A stretch of 64,000 bases of DNA from Sporobacter sp963675425 (GTDB taxonomy: Bacteria > Bacillota > Clostridia > Oscillospirales > Oscillospiraceae), in NCBI GenBank assembly GCA_963675425.1, contig OY776214.1, forward strand, positions 4,340,001 through 4,404,000, given 5' to 3'. Numbering within the stretch: position 1 is the first letter of the stretch; each line of letters opens with the position of its first letter. This document shows positions 1-8,865 of this stretch, piece after piece. A program made the position numbers and the translations under genes. The notes beneath the pieces were generated by a model that was not told where the DNA came from, searched no databases, and saw nothing but the letters and a program-made list of their open reading frames with translations.

Positions 1-1
1 A

Positions 2-1051
2 AAAAATCTGCAAAAGCAGCGCTTATATACATTGTGGATCAATCGTTTTTTTGACCAAAATGAAATTTCTTTCTGTAAGGAATGGAACAATCAGTCAAAA
101 GAAACCTTATTGTCAGAACTTCAAAAAACAAACAGAGAGCTCTCCAATGAAAAAAATAAGTATTTAACTATTTTTGAAAGCATTCCTATACCCGTCATTC
201 TTTTTGATTCCGAAAACCGTTGCGATAATATCAACTATGCAGCACAGCAGTTTCTAAATGAAAATCTCTATTCGCCCGGTTATACATATTATTCAGGCAG
301 TGATAAACAAACCGCTGAAAATGTAATCCCCTGTTTCCACGAGGAATACCTTGCTTTTTGTCAGAGCGGCGAGCATGAAGCTACCATTGAAAAGGATTGT
401 CAATCACCTTCGCAGGGCAAAAAAAATATCAATATAAAGTTTCATCGGATGCTTGATGTCAGCGGCAAATTTAAGGGCACAGTGATTATGTTCATCGACC
501 AGACGGAACGCAAGCAAATCGAAGAACGGCTGCGCCATATGAGTTACTATGATATCTTGACAGATTTACATAACCGTTCATTTTATGAACAGAAAATCTC
601 ACGTTTTAGCACAGAACAGGATAATCCTGTGGGAATTGTCTCTTGTGATATTGATGGACTCAAACTCGTCAATGACAACCTGGGCCATTATGCCGGAGAT
701 CTGCTAATAAAATTAGCGGGAAACATTTTAAGGTCAAGCTTTCGGGAAAACGATACGGTTTTCAGAATCGGCGGGGATGAATTTCTGGCGCTGATCCCCT
801 TCGGCGATGACGAAACAGTGCAAAGCGCCTGTCACACAATTCTGACAAAAATCAAACAACATAATGCGTTAAATACAAAAACGCCTATTAGTATTTCTAT
901 CGGCTGGGCCACAGGGCAGTCCTCCGATATCCTTAAGGTTATCAAAAGAGCCGACAGTAGAATGTATTCAAATAAAAAAGAAAATCACAAAAAATATAAC
1001 TTGTTGTTTTTTAAACGCTTTGAGGAATATGGTAAAGAGTTATTTGTTTAA
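2..1051 (+). CDS. PAS-GGDEF diguanylate cyclase, 5'-truncated by the window edge
   Basis: Likely makes the second messenger c-di-GMP from GTP under control of a sensory PAS domain. The reading frame has no stop back to base 2 and no convincing ribosome site, so the true start and perhaps another sensor domain lie outside the window. Numbered from the TTG at 32, a PAS-like domain spans about residues 42-160 and ends in the usual DQTERKQIEERL linker helix. The GGDEF domain spans about 170-325 with an intact GGDEF signature (247-251). An RxxD inhibitory site (R238-D241) sits five residues before it, so product inhibition is expected. No transmembrane segment is visible in the part present. It is transcribed toward the convergent methyltransferase operon and seems unrelated to it. 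Catalytic call is firm; the signal is unknown. Confidence 0.9.
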   Translation, partial: KNLQKQRLYTLWINRFFDQNEISFCKEWNNQSKETLLSELQKTNRELSNEKNKYLTIFESIPIPVILFDSENRCDNINYAAQQFLNENLYSPGYTYYSGSDKQTAENVIPCFHEEYLAFCQSGEHEATIEKDCQSPSQGKKNINIKFHRMLDVSGKFKGTVIMFIDQTERKQIEERLRHMSYYDILTDLHNRSFYEQKISRFSTEQDNPVGIVSCDIDGLKLVNDNLGHYAGDLLIKLAGNILRSSFRENDTVFRIGGDEFLALIPFGDDETVQSACHTILTKIKQHNALNTKTPISISIGWATGQSSDILKVIKRADSRMYSNKKENHKKYNLLFFKRFEEYGKELFV

Positions 1052-1108
1052 TATTTACCCATTCGTTTGCACCAGATGCAATATATGCCGCAGTTTTCAA
1101 GCTTACCA

Positions 1109-1783
1109 TTAAGTCAATGCAGATGATAGGATCAAATCGTTTGTTAAAAGCTCACTGTACGGCGGCTTGACAACAAAACGGTCTTCCGGCCAGGGGCCGG
1201 TCAGCAGCTCAAGTATGTAAGACGTTGTGGCGGGGATAATCTTTTGTTCCAAACGAAAGGTATCGGCGACCACCTTTGTGGCGCGAACGAGCGGCTCGAC
1301 AGGCGAGGCCGATGTATCCAGCAGCCCGAGTGTCCTGTAGTGTCCATACATGATCCTGACGATCTCGTCCGCCTGTTCCCTGCCGTATTTTTTAACGCTG
1401 TACTGATACTCCACCCAGAGATTGCGCTCGCCGCGCATCCACCCTTCCGTCAAAAAGTACGCGGCATCCTCCCGGGCGATCTCCTCGCGTTTTTGAGGGC
1501 TGCCTATGAGCAGCGAGATACAGTCGTCCACGCGTGGCATAACGAGCTCGAAATTGGCTGTCTTCAGCCCCAGTACCGAATTGCCGCAGGTACCGAATAC
1601 TAAAAATACTCGCTCGTATCCCTTGATCATATCGAGGGTTTCCTGGAGCCGTGCGTGCAGCTTTTTAGGGGTATTATGAAGGCCGGACTCAATCCAGACG
1701 ACGTCTTTTTTTAGTCCGGCCTCTTCCATCGTAAAAAGCAGCTCGTCACGCAGCGTCTGGCAGGCAATCACACAGTCTTTCAT
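1109..1783 (-). CDS. DUF1638 family protein of the corrinoid methyltransferase operon
   Basis: Conserved protein of unknown biochemical function. DUF1638 members are repeatedly found beside corrinoid-dependent methyltransferases, which is also the setting here, as the last gene of the operon. The start at 1783 (MKDCVIACQTL) is chosen because AAAGGGAG lies 8 nt upstream. An upstream ATG at 1864 would add 27 residues but has no ribosome site. The 224-residue product has no signal peptide or membrane segment. A VFGTCGN segment and scattered Cys and His residues could bind a metal or cofactor, but this is only suggestive. A role in handling the corrinoid protein or the methylated substrate is inference from position. 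Confidence 0.75.
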   Translation of the reverse strand: MKDCVIACQTLRDELLFTMEEAGLKKDVVWIESGLHNTPKKLHARLQETLDMIKGYERVFLVFGTCGNSVLGLKTANFELVMPRVDDCISLLIGSPQKREEIAREDAAYFLTEGWMRGERNLWVEYQYSVKKYGREQADEIVRIMYGHYRTLGLLDTSASPVEPLVRATKVVADTFRLEQKIIPATTSYILELLTGPWPEDRFVVKPPYSELLTNDLILSSALT

Positions 1784-1874
1784 ATCTCTCGCTCCCTTTG
1801 CATTGACATCTTCATCAGGAATATCGAGCATCCGGCAGCCGGTCCTCCGGCCCCGGATGCTCATTGTCTTGTTC

Positions 1875-2681
1875 TCAGCTTTTAGGAGGGCCGATTTTCC
1901 CCGCTCGGTACGCTTTGTTGTAGCGCCGGCAGCACCGATCCTGATCTAAAAGCGCCTCGGCCGCTAAAATTGTCGCCGTCATATCCCTGTTCGTCGGGTC
2001 GACAATGGCAGAATTCATACCGGCCGACATTGCCAGCGCCAAAAACAGCTGATTGATGATTTTGCGGTACGGCATGCCATACGAGATATTGGACAAACCC
2101 GAGGTGATATTAACAGTCGGATACCGGGCTTTGATGCTTTCAATGGCCCGCATAAACTGGAGCATGGAATCGTTTACGGCGGCAAGCGCCAGTACGAGCG
2201 GGTCGATATAAATGCGCTCCGGCGGTATATCGTACGATGCGCACTTGTCAATGAGCCGAAAAGCGATTTCTGTTTTCTTCTCCGCCTGAGCCGGAATGCC
2301 GCTGTCATCACAGGTGAGGGCGATCACCTCCCACCCGCAGTCGCGGATGGCCGGCAGCAGGACGTCGCATTTTTCGCCCTCGCCGGAGATTGAGTTGACG
2401 ATGCCTTTTGTTTTAAGAGCCGGCAGCAGCTCCCTTAGAAGGCGCGGATTTGGGCTGTCGATACAAAGCGGCGTATCCGTTTCTGACTGGATGATGCCGA
2501 GCAGCCACAGCATTTCCTCTTTCTCATCCTCCGGCGCGCGTCCCGCGCAAACATCCAGGTAATTCGCACCGGCGTTGATCTGCTTATGTACGAGCGCTCG
2601 GATAAAGTCCTCGTCCCGCTGGGCAATCGCAACGGAGACTGACGGAATCGCGCCGTTAATTTTCTCGCCGATAATGATCAT
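1875..2681 (-). CDS. Methyltetrahydrofolate:corrinoid methyltransferase (pterin-binding TIM barrel)
   Basis: Predicted second methyltransferase (MT II) of the operon. It would move the methyl group from the methylated corrinoid protein to tetrahydrofolate, or the reverse. It belongs to the pterin-binding dihydropteroate synthase/MeTr family, like AcsE and MtvA. The N-terminus GEKING and the following AGANYLDVCAG strand are typical, as is the later SGLSNISYG segment carrying the conserved Asn that contacts the pterin. The 268-residue length fits MeTr rather than folate-pathway DHPS, and no folate biosynthesis gene is near. It lies 24 bp downstream of the corrinoid protein gene, so the two are almost certainly co-transcribed. 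Physiological direction is unknown; methyl transfer into the C1 pool is favoured because importers are in the same operon. Confidence 0.88.
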   Translation of the reverse strand: MIIIGEKINGAIPSVSVAIAQRDEDFIRALVHKQINAGANYLDVCAGRAPEDEKEEMLWLLGIIQSETDTPLCIDSPNPRLLRELLPALKTKGIVNSISGEGEKCDVLLPAIRDCGWEVIALTCDDSGIPAQAEKKTEIAFRLIDKCASYDIPPERIYIDPLVLALAAVNDSMLQFMRAIESIKARYPTVNITSGLSNISYGMPYRKIINQLFLALAMSAGMNSAIVDPTNRDMTATILAAEALLDQDRCCRRYNKAYRAGKIGPPKS

Positions 2682-2705
2682 CAGTGTCCTCCGATCAACG
2701 GATGA

Positions 2706-3344
2706 TTAAGCCGCACCGCCGGCCCAGGCCCGGCAGGTTTTGATGGTGTCGTTGGGGTTAATGGCCCAGGCGTCGGCGCCGACGACCTTGGACACGTCGG
2801 CATTGACGGGTGCGCCGCCGATTATAATCTTGATATCATCCCGCATCCCCGCGGCCTTAAACGCCTCCACCGTCTTTTTCATGGCGTCGATGGCAAGGGT
2901 TAAAACGCCGGAGAGGGCGATGATGCTGATGCCCTGTTCCCTGGCGGCATTGATAATATCCTCAGGCTTAACGTCAATGCCGAGGTCAACAACGGTAAAG
3001 CCGCTGGCCTCCAGCATGGACCGCACGATATTTTTACCGATATCGTGAAGGTCGCCCTCAACGGTACACAAGATCATTTTTCCCAGGTCACCGCCGGAGC
3101 CGTGCAAAAGCGCGGGCCGTATAATATCCATGGCACTGCTCATCAACACACCGGCAAAAATCAGGTCGGACACGAAGTATTCCTGCGCGGCAAAGCGTTC
3201 GCCTACGATGTTCATGCCCTCCTGGCAGGCTTTCATGGCTTCCTGGACCTCAGTACCGCCGTCCTTCATAACATCGTTCATCATTTCAAGAACGATTTCT
3301 TCCTCCAGTTCCCCCATCGCTTCCCTAAGCTTGTTAAAATCCAT
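2706..3344 (-). CDS. Methyltransferase corrinoid protein (B12-binding methyl carrier)
   Basis: Shuttles a methyl group on protein-bound cobamide between the substrate methyltransferase and the methyl-THF methyltransferase. A helical methionine-synthase-like cap domain covers about residues 1-85. A B12-binding Rossmann domain follows, with the DxHxxG signature EGDLHDIG (D98, H100, G103), whose His is the lower cobalt ligand. The later LSGVLTL and IIGGAPV segments contact the nucleotide tail. At 212 residues it is the standard size of MtaC/MtbC/MtvC-type proteins. It sits between the two methyltransferase genes (31 bp after the UroD-type gene, 24 bp before MeTr), with a GGAGG site before its ATG. 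Such proteins need an ATP-dependent reductive activator (RACE), and no such gene is in the window. Confidence 0.93.
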   Translation of the reverse strand: MDFNKLREAMGELEEEIVLEMMNDVMKDGGTEVQEAMKACQEGMNIVGERFAAQEYFVSDLIFAGVLMSSAMDIIRPALLHGSGGDLGKMILCTVEGDLHDIGKNIVRSMLEASGFTVVDLGIDVKPEDIINAAREQGISIIALSGVLTLAIDAMKKTVEAFKAAGMRDDIKIIIGGAPVNADVSKVVGADAWAINPNDTIKTCRAWAGGAA

Positions 3345-3375
3345 GTTTTGATCCTCCTACTGTTATGAATCTATG

Positions 3376-4740
3376 TTACATGCAAATTCCGTAGATGAAT
3401 TTAGCCATCAGGTCCTCAAGCGCCATAACGTCCTCACGGGCGCTTTCCGGCGTGTTGGGGAATTCCTTCACGTAATCCTCGAACGTCCGGTAGTATTTGC
3501 TCTTAAATGCCGGAACGTCGGAATGCTGGTAATCGTCCTTGTTAAACACATCCCCGGCCGGCTCCCCAGGGTTGTCGTAAACGCCGTGGGTACGTACCGT
3601 ATCGCAGATGGCAATAAGCTTGTCAAGATCGACGTCCTCCAGCGTCAGGGCGCTCTTGTCAAAGGAGAAAACGAACTTGCCGCCCGGCATCATGATATCG
3701 AGAAATTCCTTCGTCTTATCGATGCATTGCTGCTTATTACACGTGCGCATCGTGGACAGTGGAAACAGGCCCGTCAGGATAAACTTTTTACCGAGCTTTT
3801 CCTTGATGATCTTCGGGTCGCCCTGCTCAAACTGGAGCTGCGTATCGGTGGGAAGCTCCAGCAGGTGATCAAGATAACGCATCCAATCGTGCTCACAAAA
3901 GGCGCTTGAGTGAAGTCCCATCGAGGCATAATCTGTTACCTGGCGCAGCCAAGGCTTCCACCACAGTGGCACAAAGTCTTTTTCCTTCATAAACGTGGCC
4001 AGATGCAGCGGAAAGAACGCCACCGAGTAATTATTGACGACAGACGGGATACCGACCTTATAGTTGAGCGGGTAAATGGCCTCGACAGCGGCTTTCACTT
4101 TGTCGGGCATCCGGCGTATATCCATAGCCATACCGCTCAGGCTCCTGAGCGTATCCGTCAGGATATCCATCGGCGCATAACAGCCGGACCGTCCGCCGGG
4201 CTCTCCCGGATAAAAACCGTATTTTTCGTTCAGCTTTTGCCGCATTTTTACCATTTCCGCCGTCGTAGCGGCCGATCCCGTGGCGGCCTGATAAACCGAC
4301 ATGATCGCGCGTCCCGGGTTGTTAACCATGTCCAATCCCCGGAAATTGCGCGGCAGCACACGCTCGATGATACAAGCGTAGGGATCTTCGATAAACGCGT
4401 CATAATCCTCCGGAAAAAATCCGACGTGATTTGGATGCTGAATAAAGCCCGTAGAGCTGACCTCCATGATTTTCGCACCCAGCGTCTGGTATTTGGACGG
4501 CAGCAAAATTTGCATGGCTACCAGACACACATCACTGGGAATCATAGCACACAGCTCGTCGGCAGCCTGTTCCACTACACTCGGATGCCACAGCGCCTCC
4601 TTACCATGAATTCCCGCGTAATCCGCCACCACATTCAGCGAAAGGTTTACGTTTATGGGCACACGTTTTGGAATCTTATTATCGCACACATCACGGAACA
4701 ACTGCGTGCGCTCCTTCTGCAGCTCTTTTACGTCTGACAT
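3376..4740 (-). CDS. Uroporphyrinogen decarboxylase-family methyltransferase (substrate:corrinoid MT I)
   Basis: Predicted to take the methyl group from an O- or N-methylated substrate and pass it to the cobalt of the adjacent corrinoid protein. It belongs to the UroD/MtaA superfamily of zinc-type methyltransferases, not true heme-pathway UroD. At 454 residues it is longer than HemE, no heme genes are near, and its partners are a corrinoid protein and MeTr. The C-terminal CIDKTKEFLDIMMPGGKFVFSFDK resembles the closing barrel strand of this family. Cys and His residues that could ligate zinc are present (for example AFCEHDW near residue 282), but the exact set cannot be assigned by eye. UroD-fold enzymes include aryl-methyl-ether O-demethylase components of acetogens, so methoxylated aromatic acids are plausible substrates. 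The substrate is not visible from sequence. Confidence 0.82.
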   Translation of the reverse strand: MSDVKELQKERTQLFRDVCDNKIPKRVPINVNLSLNVVADYAGIHGKEALWHPSVVEQAADELCAMIPSDVCLVAMQILLPSKYQTLGAKIMEVSSTGFIQHPNHVGFFPEDYDAFIEDPYACIIERVLPRNFRGLDMVNNPGRAIMSVYQAATGSAATTAEMVKMRQKLNEKYGFYPGEPGGRSGCYAPMDILTDTLRSLSGMAMDIRRMPDKVKAAVEAIYPLNYKVGIPSVVNNYSVAFFPLHLATFMKEKDFVPLWWKPWLRQVTDYASMGLHSSAFCEHDWMRYLDHLLELPTDTQLQFEQGDPKIIKEKLGKKFILTGLFPLSTMRTCNKQQCIDKTKEFLDIMMPGGKFVFSFDKSALTLEDVDLDKLIAICDTVRTHGVYDNPGEPAGDVFNKDDYQHSDVPAFKSKYYRTFEDYVKEFPNTPESAREDVMALEDLMAKFIYGICM

Positions 4741-4765
4741 GTTAAACCTCCAATAAAAGATATTT

Positions 4766-6196
4766 CTATACGATGAGGCCGGATACGGCTGTCATCCAGG
4801 CGGCTGCAAGCAAGAGCCAGATGATGGACGCGATAGCCCCAACCCGTATGATTTCAGGTATTTTCCAGTAACCCTTGGTATACGACAGCAAAAATACGGC
4901 GTTGAGCGGCAAAATGCTGCAGTTGGACGCGAAAATACCCAGAAGAATAATCGTCACCAGCGGATTCATGCCTAAAGACGCGGCCAGTGTGTAAAACGGG
5001 ATCGTCAGCATTGAAACAGCCGCCGGCCCGACTGGGACGATGAGCAGCACCAGCGTCACCACAGTGCCGAGAATGATTAAAATGCCGAATAACGGGTAGC
5101 CGGACAACCCGCCCTGAATCGAATCGACAAACAATCCGACGAGGCCGGAGCTGCGCGCGGCGTTGGCGCAGGCAATAACCGCTACCCCCATGAGCGGAAT
5201 CTCCCAGGGCATTTTATCTTTAAATTCCTTCCAGGAGAACGCTTGTATACCCGGCAGGAAAAAGAGCACAAGTCCGATAATCGCTACCGTTGTCGTATTA
5301 AGCACCGGTATCCAGGAGCTGGCTATCCACAGGACGACCATCAGGACAATGATCAACAACACAAGGCGTTCTTTATTTTTTGTCAGCCCGGGCTTTTCAC
5401 GGCTGCTGCTCTGGAAAACGTCCAGAACCGCGTCCATTTTCAGCTTGACAGGATAAAGCCGCGTCAGGAGAAACCAGACAACGAAAAGCTGCACGATTGA
5501 CACCGGCAGCGCGGCTAGCATCCACTGTGCAAACGAAATATCCACGCCAACATTCTGCTGCAGTAGACTGATGGCCATAACATTGATTGTCGAGCCGGCC
5601 GGTGTTGCCGTCCCGCCGATGATCGAGGCAAAGGGGATCGACAGTAAAAGCAGCCGGCCAAATTTCTTTTTTGTCTCCACCTCGTCAATCGCTGAAAGCA
5701 GGTCGTCGGCAAACGCGAGGAAAATCACGACGGCGGCAATATCGCTGATGATTGAAGAGATGATATATGTAATCGCCATAAACGCCAGCACAACAAGGCT
5801 GCTGTCACCTTTGCAGAGCTTTAAAAGCTTTGCCAGCAGGCTGCCCGGAAGGCTCGTTTTCTGTATGGCCACCGCCACACCGAACGAGGCGATAACAAAG
5901 ATCGTACTGGCATTTGTAAAGCCGGCCAGCGCGGCGGAAAGCGATTCCGTCACACGAAGCAGCGGCAGCAGCACCACGATAAGCAGGCTGGAGATCGCCA
6001 ACGGCACCGGCTGCTTCACCCACAAAATGATCGCTGCTACGATGACGAGAAGCACACGTGTCATTTCGCTTGTCAAGACACCGACCGCGGGCGAAAATAT
6101 CGCCGCGAACAGCAAAATGACAGCTATAATAAGCGAGACAATTTTTTGATCCTTGACGGCGGTATCCGGTCGGTTTTGGACGACGCTATTCTTCAT
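4766..6196 (-). CDS. SLC13/DASS-family anion permease
   Basis: Integral membrane transporter of the divalent-anion:Na+ symporter superfamily (CitT/NadC/SLC13). The 476-residue chain has about eleven to twelve hydrophobic segments and two related halves. The signature SIIGGTATPAGSTINVMA (near residue 190) corresponds to the Ser-Asn-Thr substrate/Na+ loop, here with Ser-Thr-Ile-Asn. The second half has the matching PVGPAAVSMLTIPF loop. Known members carry di- or tricarboxylates or sulfate, usually with Na+. It lies 25 bp upstream of the UroD-type methyltransferase and 5 bp downstream of the MFS gene, so it belongs to the methyltransferase operon. It may import the carboxylated methyl donor or export the demethylated product. 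Family is firm; substrate is inferred. Confidence 0.85.
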   Translation of the reverse strand: MKNSVVQNRPDTAVKDQKIVSLIIAVILLFAAIFSPAVGVLTSEMTRVLLVIVAAIILWVKQPVPLAISSLLIVVLLPLLRVTESLSAALAGFTNASTIFVIASFGVAVAIQKTSLPGSLLAKLLKLCKGDSSLVVLAFMAITYIISSIISDIAAVVIFLAFADDLLSAIDEVETKKKFGRLLLLSIPFASIIGGTATPAGSTINVMAISLLQQNVGVDISFAQWMLAALPVSIVQLFVVWFLLTRLYPVKLKMDAVLDVFQSSSREKPGLTKNKERLVLLIIVLMVVLWIASSWIPVLNTTTVAIIGLVLFFLPGIQAFSWKEFKDKMPWEIPLMGVAVIACANAARSSGLVGLFVDSIQGGLSGYPLFGILIILGTVVTLVLLIVPVGPAAVSMLTIPFYTLAASLGMNPLVTIILLGIFASNCSILPLNAVFLLSYTKGYWKIPEIIRVGAIASIIWLLLAAAWMTAVSGLIV

Positions 6197-6201
6197 AGCG
6201 C

Positions 6202-7659
6202 CTAAGCCCCTTGCGCACTGTCTCTTGCTTTCAGCTCCTCACGAATATCGATTAGCTTTTTATCATTAATCGGATAGAAGAAGGTGACAATAAGACTAAT
6301 AGCCACGCAGATAATCAGCGGATACACCGTGTTCATTCTGTAAAGAGCTGTGACGACGCCTTCCGGTACGGCCGCACCGCCCGCCAGAGCCGCGGAATCA
6401 AAGCCGCCCGCAACCAAAAGAGCCGTTCTAAATGCAATGGATAAGAATAATCCGACCCGGACAGACAACGAAAAGCACGCCATTGTAAGCCCATCCTCGG
6501 ATGTGCCGTGCTTCCACTTGGCATAATCCGTAGCGCCGGCAAACAAAGATAGAATCAGGCTGTCGGAAATACCGTTGAAAAAGCTGGCAATGGACAAAAT
6601 AACAATACTCATAACAGCGGCGTTCTGGTTAATAATGAACAGGGAGAATACATAGACTACAGCCTGTACGACAAACGCCATCACAAAGCTTCTTTTTGTA
6701 TCCTTCAGTATTTTCAGAAAAAGCGGCACGCCGGCGACAGCGCCGACGATTGCGCAAATGCTAAAAGACGTTGAAAAAGCGGACATCATCGTAAAATTAC
6801 CGATGTAGTACTTCCAGAAGTACGATCCGCCGACAATGTGGAAAAAGAAAAATATTTTTGATCCGACCATCGCAGCAAAGGCAACCAACAGCGCCGGATT
6901 GGTAAAAATGGATTTCAGCGTAGCGGAGAGCGAGGCTTTTTTTGCCTTTTTGGCGGTGGAGTGGCTGGCCATAACATTTTTCTCAAGCTGAGATCCTTTG
7001 GCCACAATAGCGTTAATAATATAGACTATCATGGCTGTTCCGGCCAGAATCAGCGCGGTAAGCGCCCAGGACTTGACTTCCTCCCCAAAAATGTTTGTAA
7101 AGGCAGCCAGCATGAGTGGGAAGGCAAATCCAACTATCACCTTCATGCCATCACGGGAAAACTTAGAAGCAGAGGACATGTAAGCCCTGTATTTCGGAGT
7201 CTTAGCAAGACGTACATAGATGTTCAGCCCCGCCTGCTCAACGGAGGCAACCAGTATAGCCGCCAGTGCAATCAGGCAGGCCACGGGAACAGCCAGTCTG
7301 GCAGGATTACTGCTCAGCACCGGTATGCTGAATATCAAGATATATGCGAGGCCGGCTCCCGCGCCGCCAATCACATACCAGGGCCAGAATTTACTTTTTT
7401 TAAACGTAAAATGGTCGACAAAAACACCGAATATAGGCGCTGCAACCCATTGAATTATTGATTGCAGCGACTCCAGGATTCCCGCCAGGGTAACAGGGAA
7501 CATATACACCGAGGTCATTAACAATGATATGTAGGTTGAGAAATACGCTTTATATATTCCCCCCGCCAGCTCACCCAATGGATAAATCAGTAAATCTCGC
7601 TTTCCTGTTTTTTCTTCCAACTCGTCATTCACAACGGCTGCGCCTTCATTTTCCCTCAT
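6202..7659 (-). CDS. MFS transporter, glycoside-pentoside-hexuronide (GPH)-like
   Basis: Twelve-segment permease and first gene of the methyltransferase operon. The N-terminal YISLLMTSVYMFPV, then the loop FGVFVDHFTFKKSKFWPWYVIGG, match the GPH cation:sugar symporter arrangement (D-x-T plus R/K-F-R/K-x-W-P). The central loop is Lys-rich. GPH-like carriers also move other organic anions, so a sugar should not be assumed, and the operon argues for a methylated compound. The start at 7659 (MRENEGAAV) is preferred over an ATG at 7677 because AAGGGAAGGA lies about 5 nt before it. A strong promoter is found about 70 bp upstream. Having two unrelated transporters in one operon suggests uptake and product release. 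Confidence 0.83.
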   Translation of the reverse strand: MRENEGAAVVNDELEEKTGKRDLLIYPLGELAGGIYKAYFSTYISLLMTSVYMFPVTLAGILESLQSIIQWVAAPIFGVFVDHFTFKKSKFWPWYVIGGAGAGLAYILIFSIPVLSSNPARLAVPVACLIALAAILVASVEQAGLNIYVRLAKTPKYRAYMSSASKFSRDGMKVIVGFAFPLMLAAFTNIFGEEVKSWALTALILAGTAMIVYIINAIVAKGSQLEKNVMASHSTAKKAKKASLSATLKSIFTNPALLVAFAAMVGSKIFFFFHIVGGSYFWKYYIGNFTMMSAFSTSFSICAIVGAVAGVPLFLKILKDTKRSFVMAFVVQAVVYVFSLFIINQNAAVMSIVILSIASFFNGISDSLILSLFAGATDYAKWKHGTSEDGLTMACFSLSVRVGLFLSIAFRTALLVAGGFDSAALAGGAAVPEGVVTALYRMNTVYPLIICVAISLIVTFFYPINDKKLIDIREELKARDSAQGA

Positions 7660-7725
7660 GACAATCCTTCCCTTCATAATTTTGACAAACAGACATTTTC
7701 AGGCGATCATCCGCTTATCAGTTTC

Positions 7726-7754
7726 ACTATATCGCCGAGCCAAATGCATGTCAA
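7726..7754 (-). promoter_or_regulatory. Promoter of the methyltransferase operon
   Basis: Reading the minus strand, TTGACA (7754-7749) and TATAGT (7731-7726) are separated by 17 nt, a near-consensus vegetative promoter, about 70 nt before the MFS start. Just upstream (about 7765-7790) is an AT-rich stretch with the direct repeat TTATACCTTATAC, a possible site for the adjacent LysR regulator. Confidence 0.7.
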
Positions 7755-7831
7755 ATAACAATAAAGTATAAGGTATAACGGCTTGCTTTAATGTTTATAT
7801 TGCACAATTATATCTCAAGCGAGCCAAAAAG

Positions 7832-7866
7832 ACGGGTGGCACAGGCAAATAGCCTGTACCACCCGT
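7832..7866 (-). terminator. Terminator after the LysR gene
   Basis: A 15-bp stem with one mismatch (ACGGGTGGCACAGGC/GCCTGTACCACCCGT) and a 5-nt loop. On the minus strand it is followed by CTTTTTGG, so it ends the LysR transcript and insulates the methyltransferase operon. Confidence 0.75.
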
Positions 7867-7935
7867 TTACAGCGTACATTTCTTTTTTACGTTATATATC
7901 CGCGCCGTAGGCGCGGTACAATAATGATCTTTCCA

Positions 7936-8865
7936 TTATACCGTTGTAAATACTGGCCGGCTAAAAACCTTTAATACGGTATCGGTAAATGCCTTGACAT
8001 AAAGGTTGGCCTCATGCTTTCGGACGGCCATCATGATGCCGCTTTGGGTGTCGGGTAAGTCAAAATAGGAACAGTTGTTGTTGTAATAAGATTGGAGAAA
8101 TCGATCCGTAAAGAAAATCTCATTGTTTGTGCCGATACACATGGATATGCCATGAAAAAATTTGGAGTAGTACGAAATGGATGGTGTAAATCCATGTGCC
8201 GCGCACAGGTCATTGATCTGCTGAATATAGGTTGTGTTTTGTGGGAGCACAAAGTATTGAGTTTTTAAATCCTCGACGGTAACGGCTTCTTGCTGCGCCA
8301 GGGGGTTTGTTTTCAGCATGCCAACAGATAGAGGACAAAATGCAACCATCTGCCAGCATAACTCCTCCGTCTCAAATAAATCGCTGAGAAATGGATTGAC
8401 CAGCACAACGTCTGCCGTCGCGTTAAGCAGCCGATCCTTCGCATTTTTGATAGAACAATTATCGACGCGAAGCTCTACGTTTGGATAGATCTGACGGAAT
8501 TCTGAAACGACCGGTGAAATAAACAGGCTCATCTGGGCCGAGGGCGTTGTTGCGACAACGACATGCTCAATTTTACATTTTTGTATTTCTGCGGCATTGT
8601 CAAATGAAGTTCGGAAGTCATCCAGAATCCGGTCCCATTCGGCGCATAAATATTGGCCGGCCGGGGTCGTCCTCAGGTTTGTATTTTTACCGCGAACGAA
8701 AAGCGTAAAACCAAGCTGATCCTCAATCTGTGTGATCTTTTTAGACAGAGCGGGCTGCGAGGTATGCAGCGCCGACGCGGCCTTTGTAATGCTTCTGTAT
8801 CTCGCAACCGTCACGCACGTTTCCATTTGAAATAGACCGATCCCCTTAAAATCCACATACTTCAC
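7936..8865 (-). CDS. LysR-family transcriptional regulator
   Basis: DNA-binding regulator with an N-terminal winged helix-turn-helix (about residues 10-70: FVTVARYRSITKAASALHTSQPALSKKITQIEDQLG) and a C-terminal periplasmic-binding-type effector domain (about 95-300). At 309 residues it is full length. The start is GTG at 8865, preceded by GGAGG with 7-nt spacing. It lies directly upstream of the corrinoid methyltransferase operon on the same strand, separated by its own terminator and the operon's promoter. It is the obvious candidate activator of that operon, with the methylated substrate or a derivative as inducer. That link is inferred from position. Confidence 0.9.
   Translation of the reverse strand: MKYVDFKGIGLFQMETCVTVARYRSITKAASALHTSQPALSKKITQIEDQLGFTLFVRGKNTNLRTTPAGQYLCAEWDRILDDFRTSFDNAAEIQKCKIEHVVVATTPSAQMSLFISPVVSEFRQIYPNVELRVDNCSIKNAKDRLLNATADVVLVNPFLSDLFETEELCWQMVAFCPLSVGMLKTNPLAQQEAVTVEDLKTQYFVLPQNTTYIQQINDLCAAHGFTPSISYYSKFFHGISMCIGTNNEIFFTDRFLQSYYNNNCSYFDLPDTQSGIMMAVRKHEANLYVKAFTDTVLKVFSRPVFTTV

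Noticed and set aside
1244..1603. Open frame on the plus strand inside the DUF1638 gene
   Set aside because: It is the mirror of a real gene on the other strand, with no ribosome site and no recognisable protein.
3910..4737. 275-codon frame opposite the UroD-type methyltransferase
   Set aside because: Composition (many Arg/His) is typical of antisense reading of a GC-rich gene, and the opposite strand has clear homology.
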